The notes: a model not told the origin generated them from the letters alone. 64,000 nt of DNA from Dyella humicola (GCF_026283945.1 NZ_JAPDPC010000002.1:310001-374000), one strand, 5' to 3'. Counted from the first letter of the stretch, positions 25,207 through 34,919 are shown. Translations and numbers: made by a program.

Positions 25207-26235
25207 ATGTCCAGCCCGCAGCAAGCCGTTACGCCCATCGCCTCCGCCGTTGCCGCGGCCGCTGGCGGCATGCGGCCGGACCTCACCACCCAGCGCTGCA
25301 CCCGCCGCATCACCATCACGCCGAAGTACGGCAGCGCGCCGTGCGAGCTCGATGTGAACTACCTGTGGTGTGGCGCCCCGGACGCCCCCACGGTGATCGT
25401 GCAGGGCGGCATCTCGGCCAGTCGCGACGTGGTGGCGCTCGACGGCGATGCCTCTCCCGGCTGGTGGCAGGCCCTGGTCGGTAGCGGGCTTGCGCTGGAT
25501 CTGGAGCGTTACCGCGTGCTCTCGATCGATTGGATCACCCCAGCCGACCTCGAAGATGTACAGGCCATTTCCAGCGAGGACCAGGCCGATGCCCTGGCTG
25601 CCTTGATCGAGGCCCTCGGCATCGGGCGTGTACATGCCTTCATCGGCTCGTCCTATGGCGCCATGGCGGCGCTGGCGTTTGCCGCGCGTCATCCGTATGC
25701 GCTGGGGCGGCTGGTTTTGCTGGCCGGTGCACATCGCCCGCATCCGCTGGCCACGGCGCAGCGCTCGGTCCAGCGCGGGATCGTGCGGCTGGGCCAGGAC
25801 TGCGGCCAGCCCGGACAGGCGCTGGCGCTGGCCCGCCAACTGGCCATGACCACGTATCGCGGCAGCGACGAGTTTGCCCGCCGTTTCGGCGCCGCACCGG
25901 AGTTTCGCGACGGTCGTTTCCATTTCCCGGTAGAGGACTATCTGGAGCACGCCGGCCGCCGCTTCGTCGAGCGTTTCGATGTCGAGCGCTTTCTGGCCCT
26001 GTCCGAATCCATCGACCTGCACGACGTGCCGCCGGAGCAGATCGCGGCGCCGGCCACGTTGATCGGCTTCCCTTCCGACCGGCTGGTACCGCTCGCCGAC
26101 CTGTGCGAGCTGCAGCGCCGCCTGCATGGTCCGGCCACGCTCGAAGTGGTCGAGTCGCCGTACGGGCATGACGCCTTCCTCAAGGAAACCGATCGCCTCG
26201 CGCCGTTGCTGCGCGAGGCGCTGGCCGGTTGTTGA
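25207..26235 (+). CDS. metX: Homoserine O-succinyltransferase, MetX type
   Basis: Acyltransferase of 342 residues that activates homoserine for methionine synthesis. It is an alpha/beta-hydrolase-fold MetX, not the unrelated MetA. Nucleophile elbow is GSSYGAMA (serine about residue 149), with acid at FPSDRLVPL and histidine at SPYGHDAFL. In Xanthomonadales this MetX group is known to use succinyl-CoA, and the adjacent metB agrees; substrate choice here is inferred. ATG 25207 is fixed by GGAGAG and by the riboswitch hairpin. It is first in metX-metB-hom; 55 bp separate it from metB. Confidence 0.94.
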   Translation: MSSPQQAVTPIASAVAAAAGGMRPDLTTQRCTRRITITPKYGSAPCELDVNYLWCGAPDAPTVIVQGGISASRDVVALDGDASPGWWQALVGSGLALDLERYRVLSIDWITPADLEDVQAISSEDQADALAALIEALGIGRVHAFIGSSYGAMAALAFAARHPYALGRLVLLAGAHRPHPLATAQRSVQRGIVRLGQDCGQPGQALALARQLAMTTYRGSDEFARRFGAAPEFRDGRFHFPVEDYLEHAGRRFVERFDVERFLALSESIDLHDVPPEQIAAPATLIGFPSDRLVPLADLCELQRRLHGPATLEVVESPYGHDAFLKETDRLAPLLREALAGC

Positions 26236-26290
26236 CCCCGATACCAATGCATGCCGCCCGCGGCAACGCCACAAGCACGGAGATTCACCC

Positions 26291-27481
26291 ATGAGCGAGA
26301 CCCCATCCCCCTGTACCCGCGCTGTGCGTGCCGGCATCGAGTCCGATACCCAACACGGTGCCGTGGTACCACCATTGCATTTGTCGACCAACTACGCGTT
26401 CACCGGGCTGGGCGGCAAGCGCACCTACGATTACTCGCGCAGTGGCAATCCCACGCGCGACCTGCTCGGTGAGGCACTGGCTGAGCTGGAGCAGGGCGCT
26501 GGCGCCGTCGTCACCGCTAGTGGCATGGCGGCGGTGGCGCTAGCGCTGGAACTGGTGCCGGCCGGGGCGACGATCATCGCCGCGCACGACTGCTACGGCG
26601 GTACCTGGCGCCTGCTCGATGCCTGGGCCAAGAAGGGACGCTTCCAGGTGAAGTTCATCGACCTCACCAACGGCCATGCCCTGGCCGAAGGCCTCGCCGG
26701 CAAGCCTGCGCTGGTGTGGGTGGAGACGCCATCGAACCCGTTGCTGCGCATTACCGACATCCGCCACGTGGCGCAGGCTGCGCATGCGGTGGGTGCCTTG
26801 GTCGTGGTCGACAACACCTTCCTGTCGCCGGCCTTGCAACAACCGCTGGCCCTGGGGGCGGACGTGGTGGTGCACTCCACCACCAAGTACATCAACGGTC
26901 ACAGCGATGTCGTGGGCGGTGCGGTCGTGGCGCGCGATCCCGCGGTCGCCGAGCAGCTGAAGTGGTGGGGCAACTGCAACGGCCTCACCGGCGCCCCCTT
27001 TGATAGCTTCCTGACCTTGCGCGGCCTGCGCACGCTAAGTGTGCGCCTGCGTCAGCATCAGGAAAACGCGGTTCGCATTGCGGATCGTTTGGACGGCCAT
27101 GCAGCCGTGAGCAAAGTCTATTACCCAGGCCTGGAGAGTCACGTGGGTCATGCGCTGGCGGCGCGCCAGCAGTTGGGCTTTGGCGCCATGCTCAGCTTTG
27201 AACTGCAAGGCGATGCGTCCAACATCGAAGCCTTTGTCGATGGGCTGCACTATTTCTCGCTGGCCGAATCGCTCGGTGGGGTGGAAAGCTTGATCGCGCA
27301 TCCTGCGTCGATGACGCACGCCTCCATGGCGCCGGAGGCGCGTCGCGCCGCCGGTATCGCCGACAGCCTGCTACGTCTTTCGATCGGCATCGAAGATGGT
27401 GACGACCTGCTGCGCGATCTCGATGCCGCGCTGGGCCGCGCGCAAGCGCTGGGTTACGCCAAACGCAGGGTCAGCGCATGA
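26291..27481 (+). CDS. metB: Cystathionine gamma-synthase
   Basis: PLP enzyme of 396 residues of the Cys/Met metabolism family, joining O-succinylhomoserine and cysteine to form cystathionine. Landmark motifs are YDYSRSGNPTRDLLGEALAE, TASGMAAVALAL, ETPSNPLLRITDI, VVDNTFLSPALQQPL and the PLP-lysine block STTKYINGHSDVVGG. Within this family MetB, MetC and MetZ are hard to separate by eye; linkage to metX and hom favours MetB. ATG 26291 follows GGAG. The stop overlaps the hom start (ATGA). Confidence 0.9.
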   Translation: MSETPSPCTRAVRAGIESDTQHGAVVPPLHLSTNYAFTGLGGKRTYDYSRSGNPTRDLLGEALAELEQGAGAVVTASGMAAVALALELVPAGATIIAAHDCYGGTWRLLDAWAKKGRFQVKFIDLTNGHALAEGLAGKPALVWVETPSNPLLRITDIRHVAQAAHAVGALVVVDNTFLSPALQQPLALGADVVVHSTTKYINGHSDVVGGAVVARDPAVAEQLKWWGNCNGLTGAPFDSFLTLRGLRTLSVRLRQHQENAVRIADRLDGHAAVSKVYYPGLESHVGHALAARQQLGFGAMLSFELQGDASNIEAFVDGLHYFSLAESLGGVESLIAHPASMTHASMAPEARRAAGIADSLLRLSIGIEDGDDLLRDLDAALGRAQALGYAKRRVSA

Positions 27482-28569
27482 GCGCCATCCGGATCGACGA
27501 AGCCGCATGCGCAACGAAACAGCAGGCGCCGTCGTCCATCGCCACGGTCTTGCTCGGCACGGGCGTGGTGGGCGGAGCGTTCCTCAAGTTACTCAACACG
27601 CCGGCGGCGGCCTCGATCCGCTTGGTGGGAGCCGCCAATTCGCGTCGCCAGCAGATCCAGGTCGAGCCGCTGGCCGATCGCGCCTTGCGCGAAAAGCTCA
27701 AGAGTCAGGGTGACCACCGCGACGATGCTGCGCTGCTCAGCGCACTCGATGCGAGCGATGCCCGGGTCAAGGTGATCATTGACGCCACTGCTTGCGGCAC
27801 GCTCGCCTCTCGCCATGCGGATTGGTTGGCGCGTGGCTATCACGTAGTCACCGCCAACAAATCGCTTGCCGGTGGTGACTTGCCGGGCTGGCGCTCGCTG
27901 CAAAGCGCCCTGGCGCAGGGCGGCACCTATGGCGATTCGGCCACCGTGGGTGCGGGCTTGCCGGTGCTATCCACGCTGCGTCGCCTGCGCCATTGCGGCG
28001 ATGCCTTGCTCACCTTGGAAGGCGTGTTTTCCGGTTCGCTTTCCTACCTGTTCAACCAGTACGACGGCAGCCAGCCGTTCTCTGCCCTGCTGCGTCGCGC
28101 GCGCGAACTGGGTTACACCGAGCCCGATCCGCGTTCGGATCTTTCGGGTGAAGACGTCGCGCGCAAGCTGTTGATCCTCGCCCGTTGCGCGGGTTTCGCG
28201 TTGCGCCCGGATGAAGTGGAAGTGGAGAGCCTGGTGCCTGAGTCGCTGCGCTCGGTGAACGTGGAAACCTTCCTTGCACGCCTGGAAGAACTGGATGAGC
28301 CGCTCGCCACCCGCCACGCAGAGGCCAAATCGCGCGGTGGCTCGCTACGCTTCCTGGCACGGCTCAATCAGCGTGGCCGTGCCCGCGTCGGTCTGGTCGA
28401 AGTGCCGGCCAATCATCCGGCCACACGGTTGTATGGCACCGACAACCAGTTCGCCCTCACCACCACGCGCTACAACACCCAGCCGCTGGTGATCCAGGGG
28501 CCGGGCGCGGGGCCGGAGGTGACGGCGCAAGCCCTGCTTGGTGACGTACTCGCGTTGGCGCCGCGGTGA
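27478..28569 (+). CDS. hom: Homoserine dehydrogenase, monofunctional, no ACT domain
   Basis: NAD(P)-dependent reduction of aspartate semialdehyde to homoserine, supplying metX. It has 363 residues. The Rossmann motif is VLLGTGVVGG. The catalytic domain has TANKSLAGGD, YGDSATVGAGLPV and GVFSGSLSYLFNQYDG, then YTEPDPRSDLSGEDVARK. It ends at the catalytic domain without the C-terminal ACT regulatory domain of many homoserine dehydrogenases and without a fused aspartokinase, like the C-terminal half of ThrA. The start overlaps the metB stop by 4 bp, giving translational coupling. A bidirectional terminator follows. Confidence 0.95.
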   Translation: MSAIRIDEAACATKQQAPSSIATVLLGTGVVGGAFLKLLNTPAAASIRLVGAANSRRQQIQVEPLADRALREKLKSQGDHRDDAALLSALDASDARVKVIIDATACGTLASRHADWLARGYHVVTANKSLAGGDLPGWRSLQSALAQGGTYGDSATVGAGLPVLSTLRRLRHCGDALLTLEGVFSGSLSYLFNQYDGSQPFSALLRRARELGYTEPDPRSDLSGEDVARKLLILARCAGFALRPDEVEVESLVPESLRSVNVETFLARLEELDEPLATRHAEAKSRGGSLRFLARLNQRGRARVGLVEVPANHPATRLYGTDNQFALTTTRYNTQPLVIQGPGAGPEVTAQALLGDVLALAPR

Positions 28570-28620
28570 TGTTTCAGTTAGCTGGGTGGGGATGACTGGA
28601 ACACTCGGCGATTCACCACA

Positions 28621-28650
28621 AAAAAACGCGCGGCTCATCACCGCGCGTTT
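28621..28650. terminator. Bidirectional Rho-independent terminator
   Basis: Perfect 10-bp stem AAACGCGCGG/CCGCGCGTTT with loop CTCATCA between the convergent hom and APC permease genes. On the minus strand the stem runs into six T residues (28621-28626); on the plus strand a shorter T-rich run follows. Confidence 0.88.
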
Positions 28651-28673
28651 CTGTTTGCGCCGTCGAGCGTGGC

Positions 28674-30293
28674 TCAGTGGTGCGGCGAGTTGCTGAGTGC
28701 TTCGATTTCTGCCGTTTCCACCGACGGCGTGCGCCAGCCGGACTTCACACCCCAGACATAGAACACCAGGCCAAACACGGCAACCACGAGCAGGTCCCAG
28801 CCGTAAGGCAAGAGACCTTTGCCGCCGAACTGATCACTGCCGGCCCACGACAGGGCGGCGATCACCGGGAGATAGACCACCAGCCACCAGGCACCCTTCA
28901 TCTGGCGCCCGAAATCGTGCCAGCCCGTCTTGGCCTGGTAATACAGGTATACCGGCAGGGCCACCACCATCAGCAGGATGATCTCGCCTGTCAGCGGCCA
29001 CCTCGCCCAAAATAGCAGCTCGGTCGCGAGGATGAAGGCGAGGCCGGCGAGAATCGGCAGGCCCTTGATGCGCAGCGGGCGGTGCAGGTCCGGCGCCGTG
29101 CGGCGCAGCGTCATCGCGCTCACCGGGCCGGTGAGGTAGGAAATGATGGTGGCCACCGAGATCACCGCCGCCAGCGTGCCCCAGCCGCGGAAGCACAGCA
29201 GGAAGACGAACGACACCGCCAGGTTGAACCACATTGCCGGGCGCGGCACGCCCCACTTCGGGTGAATGCGACCGAGGATCTTCGGCAGCGTACCGTTGCG
29301 CTCCATGCCGTAGATCATGCGGGCGGTGGTGGCGGTATACGTCATGCCGGTGCCGCTGGGGCTGATGAAGGCGTCGACGTACAACAGCATCGCCAGCCAG
29401 TGCAGGTTGACCAGGATGGCCAGTTCGGCGAACGGCGAGCGGAAGTCGACACCGTGCCAGCCGGCTTTGGCCAGCAAGTCCGGTGGCACCGCGCCGATAT
29501 AGGCCACCTGCAATATGATGTAGACGACAGTGGCCAGCGCGATCGAGCCGATCACCGCGAACGGAATGCTCTTGCCCGGATTGCGCGCTTCGCCGGCAAG
29601 ATTCACCGGGCTCTGGAAGCCGTTGAAGCTGAAGACGATGCCGGCGGTCGCGACGGCGGTGAGCACGGCGGCGAAGTCGAGGGCATGCGCATCGCCATGC
29701 ACGCCGACCGAGAAGTTTTCGGTGTGGAAGCCGCTGGCGATCAGTGCGAGACCCGTGGCGGCAGGCACCACCAGCTTGAACACGGTGATGGCGGTATTGG
29801 AGCGCGCGAACAGCTTCACGCTCCAGAAGTTGAGCAAGAAGTAGATGATGACCAACACCGCGGCGATGGCCAGGCCGGCAGGCGCCAACTCGCCATGGCC
29901 ATCAGGCATGTGCATGTACAGATCATGCGCCCACTGCCATGGCCACGAGGCCATGTACTGCACCGACGCCTCGGCTTCCACCGGGATCACCGAGACGATC
30001 GCAATCCAGTTCGCCCACGCGCCGATGAAGCCGACCAGCGAGCCATGCGAGTAATGGCTATAGCGCACCATGCCGCCCGACTCCGGGAACATGGCACCGA
30101 GTTCGGCATAGGTCAGTGCGATGGTCATGATGATGGCCGCGCCAAGTACCCACGCCCAGACGGCGCCAGGACCCGCCAGGCCGGCCGCGCGCCAGGCGCC
30201 AAACAGCCAACCTGAGCCGATGATCGAGCCCAGGCCGGTAAGCATGAGGGCGAAGGGACCGACATCGCGGCGGATGGGGCTGGATGAAGACAT
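28674..30293 (-). CDS. APC family amino acid permease
   Basis: Inner-membrane transporter of 539 residues with about 12 membrane segments. The first helix has the APC substrate-site motif GLGSIIGSGWLFG. Other conserved parts are YAELGAMFPESGGMVRYSHY and FNGFQSPVNLAGEARNPGKS. It probably imports an amino acid by proton symport, or acts as an exchanger; the substrate cannot be told. ATG 30293 is preferred over 30329. A palindromic element lies 165 bp upstream, between this gene and sdaA. The interval 30294-30458 holds nothing else I can identify. Confidence 0.93.
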   Translation of the reverse strand: MSSSSPIRRDVGPFALMLTGLGSIIGSGWLFGAWRAAGLAGPGAVWAWVLGAAIIMTIALTYAELGAMFPESGGMVRYSHYSHGSLVGFIGAWANWIAIVSVIPVEAEASVQYMASWPWQWAHDLYMHMPDGHGELAPAGLAIAAVLVIIYFLLNFWSVKLFARSNTAITVFKLVVPAATGLALIASGFHTENFSVGVHGDAHALDFAAVLTAVATAGIVFSFNGFQSPVNLAGEARNPGKSIPFAVIGSIALATVVYIILQVAYIGAVPPDLLAKAGWHGVDFRSPFAELAILVNLHWLAMLLYVDAFISPSGTGMTYTATTARMIYGMERNGTLPKILGRIHPKWGVPRPAMWFNLAVSFVFLLCFRGWGTLAAVISVATIISYLTGPVSAMTLRRTAPDLHRPLRIKGLPILAGLAFILATELLFWARWPLTGEIILLMVVALPVYLYYQAKTGWHDFGRQMKGAWWLVVYLPVIAALSWAGSDQFGGKGLLPYGWDLLVVAVFGLVFYVWGVKSGWRTPSVETAEIEALSNSPHH

Positions 30294-30458
30294 GCGGGTT
30301 CCGAGGTCAGTGGATCGACGGGTCGCCACCCGGGCGACGCAAGGGGCGGATCATGACAGACCCGGCGCGGCGCTGTCAGCCCGGCAGGAATCACGGGCCG
30401 TGCCGTGCTGCAACAGGCAGGTGATTGAATCGCTTGTGGAAAGGGACAATCCTCAGCT

Positions 30459-31151
30459 CCTTCTTCCCTTGGGGCGACCCGAAGGTAGTCCCTGTGGGCG
30501 AGAAGGCTGGGATGAGGGGCGGGTGCTTGCGATCACGCGTTGACCGAGCGATATCGCCAGGGTGCCGCTTACGCCGCGGGCGTTTCGATCGCCTGCCGGC
30601 GCTCGAGTCACTTTTCTTTTGCTGGCCCAAAAGAAAAGTAACCCAAAGAAAACGGCCTTAAGAGCTGGTAGCACTCCGTGGGATAGAAGCGTTGGAAGGT
30701 TTGCGCGAGCGGGTAGTTGGCTGCCCACGGCGAGACACAGCGGCTACCCCGCAACGCGCCGATGCGATGAGGACTTAAAACAGGTCTGGCCGACGGTCGA
30801 AACGGTTGCCGTAACCGTGTGCCTAGCTAGCCACCACACCACCGACGCTTTAAGCCCTCTGCGCTACGGCGCGTTGCGGGGTAGCGGCGGTGTTTAGGCC
30901 ATGGGCCGCCACTCATTCGGCTGGCCACGCCCGTCAGGCTCGTATCCCGCGCCATGCTATGAGCTCTGGCTCTTTAGGCCATTTTCTTTGGGTTACTTTT
31001 ATTTTGGGCCAGCAAAAGAAAAGTGACCCGGACCGCGGCAGCGGTTCGGAACGCCCGCTGCGTAAGCGGCACCCTGGCGATATCGCTCGGTCAACGCGTG
31101 GCCGCAAGCACCCGCCCCTCACCCCAGCCCTCTGCCCAAAGGGGAGAGGGG
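30459..31151. repeat. Large palindromic intergenic element, copy 2
   Basis: Same family and orientation as the element at 5668-6324. The ACTTTTCTTTTG hairpin core occurs at about 30608-30643 and inverted at about 30994-31030, with the ACACAGCGGCTAC arms between. The left terminal hairpin is altered by an extra stretch (about 30467-30510) compared with other copies. The right end (31127-31151) finishes 10 bp from the sdaA stop codon. Here flanking genes are codirectional, not convergent, so it would end sdaA transcripts. Confidence 0.88.
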
Positions 31152-31160
31152 GTTAGAAGC

Positions 31161-32543
31161 TCAGCACTCGATCACATTGACCGCCAGCCCGCCGCGCGAG
31201 GTTTCCTTGTACTTGTCCTTCATGTCGCGGCCAGTCTCGCGCATGGTGGCGATCACCTTGTCGAGCGATACGCGGTGCTTGCCGTCGCTCTTGAGCGCCA
31301 TGCGGCTGGCGTTGATGGCCTTGACCGAACCCATCGCATTGCGTTCGATGCAGGGAATCTGCACCAGGCCGCCGATCGGGTCGCAGGTAAGGCCGAGGTT
31401 GTGTTCCATGCCGATCTCGGCGGCATTCTCCACCTGCAGCACGTTACCGCCCAACGCGGCGGTGAGGCCGCCGGCGGCCATCGAGCAGGCCACGCCCACT
31501 TCGCCCTGGCAGCCCACTTCGGCGCCGGAGATCGAAGCATTTTCCTTGTAGAGAATGCCGATGGCGCCAGCGGTGAGCATGAAATCGATGATGCCGTTCT
31601 CGTCCGACTTCGGGCAGAAGCGGTGGTAGTAGTGCAGCACCGCCGGCACGATGCCGGCTGCGCCGTTGGTCGGCGCGGTCACCACGCGGCCACCGGCCGC
31701 GTTCTCTTCGTTCACCGCGAGCGCGTACAGGTTCACCCAGTCGAGAATGGTCAGCGGGTCCTTCAGTGCGGCCTCCGGCTCGTTGCGCAGCTCAGCGGCC
31801 ATGCCCGGTGCGCGGCGCGTCACCTTGAGGCCGCCGGGCAGCACGCCGGGCGAGCGCAGGCCGCGATTGACACAGTCCTGCATGGCCTTCCAGATGACCA
31901 GCAGACCGGCGCGTGTTTCTGCCTCGCTGCGCCAGACCTTTTCGTTTTCCATCATCAACTGGGCGATGGTCATGCCGTGCTTCTCACACAGCGCAAGCAT
32001 CTGATCGCCGGTGGAGAACGAATACGGCTGCTCGGTGGTATCGGCCACGATGCGGTCTTCGGCGGCTTCGTCGTGATTCACCACGAAGCCACCGCCGACG
32101 GAGTAATAGTCACGCGTGGCCAATTCATGGCCTTCAGCGTCGTAGGCCGAGAAGCGCATGCCATTGGTGTGGAACGGCAGCTTCTGGCGCTTGTTGAAGA
32201 CCAGGTCGCGCTTTTCCTCGAACTCGATCTCGTGCTTGCCGAGTACGCGCAGGCGATGGGTCGAGCGGATGCGTGCCAGCGTCTCGGGAATCCGGTCGGG
32301 ATCGACCGTGTCCGGATGCGCGCCTTCGAAGCCCAGCAGCACGGCTTTATCGGTGCCATGGCCGCGGCCGGTCATGGCGAGTGAGCCATACAACTCGGCA
32401 CGCACGCGCGTGACGCGATCAAGTACACCTTTTTCTTCCAGCCAGCGCTCGGCGAAACGCGCCGCCGCACGCATGGGACCGACGGTGTGCGAGGAGGATG
32501 GGCCGATGCCGATCTTGAACAGGTCGAATACGCTGACAGCCAT
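31161..32543 (-). CDS. sdaA: L-serine ammonia-lyase (iron-sulfur)
   Basis: Single-chain iron-sulfur L-serine dehydratase of 460 residues, deaminating serine to pyruvate. The N-terminal beta domain begins [20 protein letters not shown]. The catalytic alpha domain has [33 protein letters not shown] and [16 protein letters not shown], whose cysteines bind the [4Fe-4S] cluster. Length and domain order match SdaA. The C-terminus ends NVIEC; the penultimate-tail cysteine is also a family feature. A palindromic element lies directly at its 3' end. Confidence 0.97.
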   Translation of the reverse strand: MAVSVFDLFKIGIGPSSSHTVGPMRAAARFAERWLEEKGVLDRVTRVRAELYGSLAMTGRGHGTDKAVLLGFEGAHPDTVDPDRIPETLARIRSTHRLRVLGKHEIEFEEKRDLVFNKRQKLPFHTNGMRFSAYDAEGHELATRDYYSVGGGFVVNHDEAAEDRIVADTTEQPYSFSTGDQMLALCEKHGMTIAQLMMENEKVWRSEAETRAGLLVIWKAMQDCVNRGLRSPGVLPGGLKVTRRAPGMAAELRNEPEAALKDPLTILDWVNLYALAVNEENAAGGRVVTAPTNGAAGIVPAVLHYYHRFCPKSDENGIIDFMLTAGAIGILYKENASISGAEVGCQGEVGVACSMAAGGLTAALGGNVLQVENAAEIGMEHNLGLTCDPIGGLVQIPCIERNAMGSVKAINASRMALKSDGKHRVSLDKVIATMRETGRDMKDKYKETSRGGLAVNVIEC

Positions 32544-32738
32544 GGAATGCGCAATGTGGGCGAGGAGGAGCGCCTATTCTACGCAGGCTGCGCCGCGATG
32601 GTTGCCGCGCCGCAGCGGTGCCGTTTCAGTGCGTATGCGTATGGCGAGCGCATGTTCGTTCGGTCGGCGCCCCTCAGCATGGGTTCCAGTCACAACGTAC
32701 TCGCCGACGATCGCAGCCTGGCGTATCGTCTGCCGTCC

Positions 32739-32993
32739 ATGTCGATGCGATTCGTGCTCTACCAACGCGACTACTGCCATCTTTGCGACCAGGCGCTGGC
32801 CGTGATGGCGGAGGCGCGCGCGCCGGATTTCGACAGCGTTTGGGTCGATGACGATGCATCCTTGGAAGAGCGTTACGGCGTTCGCGTGCCGGTGCTGCGG
32901 GATGATCACGATGGCCGCGAGCTGGACTGGCCATTTGATGCGGTCACCGTCAAGACGTTTCTGGCCGGGGCTCGTGCTGGCGACTCAGCGTGA
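32739..32993 (+). CDS. Glutaredoxin-like (DUF836) small thioredoxin-fold protein
   Basis: Protein of about 84 residues with a thioredoxin-fold opening and a CxxC pair: MRFVLYQRDYCHLCDQAL. The proline-containing loop RVPVLRDDHDGREL completes the fold. Such small proteins are annotated as glutaredoxin family or YruB-like; the partner is unknown. ATG 32739 (or 32745) is chosen on fold; there is no Shine-Dalgarno sequence before it, and the open frame extends back to 32487 without domain-like sequence. Its last 9 bp overlap the convergent GTPase gene. The interval 32544-32738 shows no other gene. Confidence 0.78.
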   Translation: MSMRFVLYQRDYCHLCDQALAVMAEARAPDFDSVWVDDDASLEERYGVRVPVLRDDHDGRELDWPFDAVTVKTFLAGARAGDSA

Positions 32994-34346
32994 TTTCAGG
33001 CGCCTGAGAATTTCCTCGCGTGCTTCGCGCAGGATCGAATCGCGATCGAGGCTGGCCATGATCTCCGCGACCACGCGCTTGGCGCCCTGGTCGCCCCAAG
33101 ATTTTCCCGCGACGAGATAGCGCTCCGCGGCGCGCCCGATCAAGACCGTGGCATACCAGCCCAAGGCGCCCTGTGCGGCGGCGGTGACCAGCACGGAAAG
33201 CCCAGCACTCACGCCCTTGAGCGTGGACGCCACCAACTGCACGCCCCAGATCGCGCCCATCAGGGCCGCGAGCTGCGCGGAAATGACCGCGACCAGGCGG
33301 CCGGATTCAGCGCGGGTCAGCGGCAAACCATAGACGCGTGACAGCTGCACCACCATTGCTGCATCGAGCCCCGCCGCGGCCAACAGATCCGCCACCGGGA
33401 TCGGATTCAGCGCCACCGCCAGACCCTTGGCGATGCAGTACTGGCGGATCAGGCGGCTCGCCAACTGGCGCCGGCTGGCGGCAATGCGTGCACTCACCTG
33501 ATCGGTGAGACGCCCGGCATACAGGCCTGCATTGAGTGCGGACAGCGTCTTGCCTTCGCGTTGTGCGATGGCCAGCAGGCGTTCGCGCAGCGCCGCGACA
33601 TCAGGTAGACGCTGCTGTTCCTGTGCATGTTCGCGGCCACGCGCATCGACGTCCAGCACACGCTCAGGCGAGGGGCGCGCGGCGACGGCGATCACATCCT
33701 CCGGCCGTACCAGTCCGGACGTGCGCTCGCGCAATCGATCGAGCAGGGCTTCGCGTTCATCCGCGCGATAACGGTCGGCTTTGTTCAAGGCAAGCAGCAC
33801 GGGGCGCTGTGTGGCGGCGAGCGTGTGGATGGCGTCCAGCTCATCGCGAGTGAGGTCGCCATCGGCAACGAAGATCACCAGGTCGCTGACCTCGGCCACA
33901 TCGAACGCCAGGCGCTCGCGAGCCTCGCCATCCAGTTCATTGATGCCCGGTGTATCGATTAGCACCAGGCCGTCCTGGATCGCTTCATCGAGCGTGGCTT
34001 GCTGGGCTGCGCTGGTGGTGCCGTGAAGCACCCCCACGGCGAACGCCTCGCGTCCCAGCAAGGCGTTGCCCAGTGCCGACTTGCCGGCGGAGACGCGGCC
34101 GAACACCGCCACGTGCAACTCGCCGCGCTCCAGCCGCTCAAGCATCGCTTCGATGCGGCCGAAATCCGCAGCAAGATCGCTGCGGATGGATGGGGATATG
34201 GTGGGGTCGTCGAGCAGGCTGCGCAGACTTGCCGTCATGCGCGACTGCGCCGTATCGGTGCTGGCGGTAGCGCCGGGCGCTGCGGCGACGGACGCGTCTG
34301 GCTTGAGCCAGCCACGCAAGCGTCGCCACAGCGTATCCACCGCCAT
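32985..34346 (-). CDS. P-loop GTPase with C-terminal membrane region (DUF697-like)
   Basis: Protein of 453 residues. The G domain has G1 GRVSAGKSALGNALLG, G3 VLIDTPGINELDGEA and G4 LLALNKADRYRADERE. From about 300 there are hydrophobic segments (LAAAGLDAAMVVQLSRVYGL and LMGAIWGVQLVASTLKGV) of DUF697 type, then a helical tail. Relatives are membrane-associated GTPases of unknown duty. A second, diverged protein of the same architecture is encoded at 36199-37680, on the other side of the YceI-cytochrome operon. The gene begins 9 bp after the YceI stop and is probably cotranscribed with that operon. Confidence 0.87.
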   Translation of the reverse strand: MAVDTLWRRLRGWLKPDASVAAAPGATASTDTAQSRMTASLRSLLDDPTISPSIRSDLAADFGRIEAMLERLERGELHVAVFGRVSAGKSALGNALLGREAFAVGVLHGTTSAAQQATLDEAIQDGLVLIDTPGINELDGEARERLAFDVAEVSDLVIFVADGDLTRDELDAIHTLAATQRPVLLALNKADRYRADEREALLDRLRERTSGLVRPEDVIAVAARPSPERVLDVDARGREHAQEQQRLPDVAALRERLLAIAQREGKTLSALNAGLYAGRLTDQVSARIAASRRQLASRLIRQYCIAKGLAVALNPIPVADLLAAAGLDAAMVVQLSRVYGLPLTRAESGRLVAVISAQLAALMGAIWGVQLVASTLKGVSAGLSVLVTAAAQGALGWYATVLIGRAAERYLVAGKSWGDQGAKRVVAEIMASLDRDSILREAREEILRRLKSR

Positions 34347-34355
34347 GTCAGCGAG

Positions 34356-34919
34356 TTACTTTGCGGCGAGCACGAGATGTGCGTTGATCTTCACGTCGGC
34401 ACCGATCACCGAGGTGTCGGCATAGTCGCCGCCGCCCACGCCGAAATCGAGGCGCTTCACCGAGCCGCTCACGTCCAGCGTCGCGCCACTGCCTTGCGGC
34501 TTGAACGTGATATTGAGACTCACCGGCTTGGTTACACCTCGCAGCGTGAGGTTGCCATCGGCAATCACTTGCGCGCCGTTCTGACGAAAGCCCGTCGTGA
34601 CGAAATGCGCCTGCGGAAATTTCGCAGCACTAAAGAAGTCCGGACCGGGCAGGGCGCCGTCGCGGTCGTTGTCGCCCGTCTTGGCGCTGGTCAGATCCAC
34701 CTGGACGTCGAACTTGGAGGCGGCGAGCTTGGCCGCGTCGAAGCTGATCGCAGCCGTCCACTTGCCGAACGTGCCATCGAATGACTGGCCCTGGAAGCTG
34801 CTGGTGAAACCGAGCTTGCTGGCGGCCGGCTGCACGGTGTAGTCAGCGGCGCTGGCCAGGCCGGGCAAGGCCAGGGCGAGCAACAACGGGGCGAGGTGCC
34901 TGAGGGCAAGGTGTTTCAT
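34356..34919 (-). CDS. YceI family periplasmic lipid-binding protein (1)
   Basis: Exported protein of 187 residues with signal peptide MKHLALRHLAPLLLALALPG. The YceI lipocalin-like barrel is recognisable by SKLGFTSSFQGQSFDGTFGK, FPQAHFVTTGFRQNGAQVIA and GNLTLRGVTKPVSLNITF. Family members bind polyisoprenoid or amphiphilic ligands. Its start overlaps the cytochrome b561 stop by 4 bp (ATGA), as in the common yceJ-yceI pair. It is one of two YceI paralogues flanking the same cytochrome gene. Confidence 0.95.
   Translation of the reverse strand: MKHLALRHLAPLLLALALPGLASAADYTVQPAASKLGFTSSFQGQSFDGTFGKWTAAISFDAAKLAASKFDVQVDLTSAKTGDNDRDGALPGPDFFSAAKFPQAHFVTTGFRQNGAQVIADGNLTLRGVTKPVSLNITFKPQGSGATLDVSGSVKRLDFGVGGGDYADTSVIGADVKINAHLVLAAK

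Noticed and set aside
29082-30215. 377-codon plus-strand frame opposite the APC permease
   Set aside because: The minus strand encodes a clear 12-helix permease; the plus frame is His/Arg/Gln-rich shadow sequence.
31023-32384. 453-codon plus-strand frame opposite sdaA
   Set aside because: SdaA on the minus strand has all its iron-sulfur and substrate motifs; the plus-strand frame starts within a repeat and shows none.
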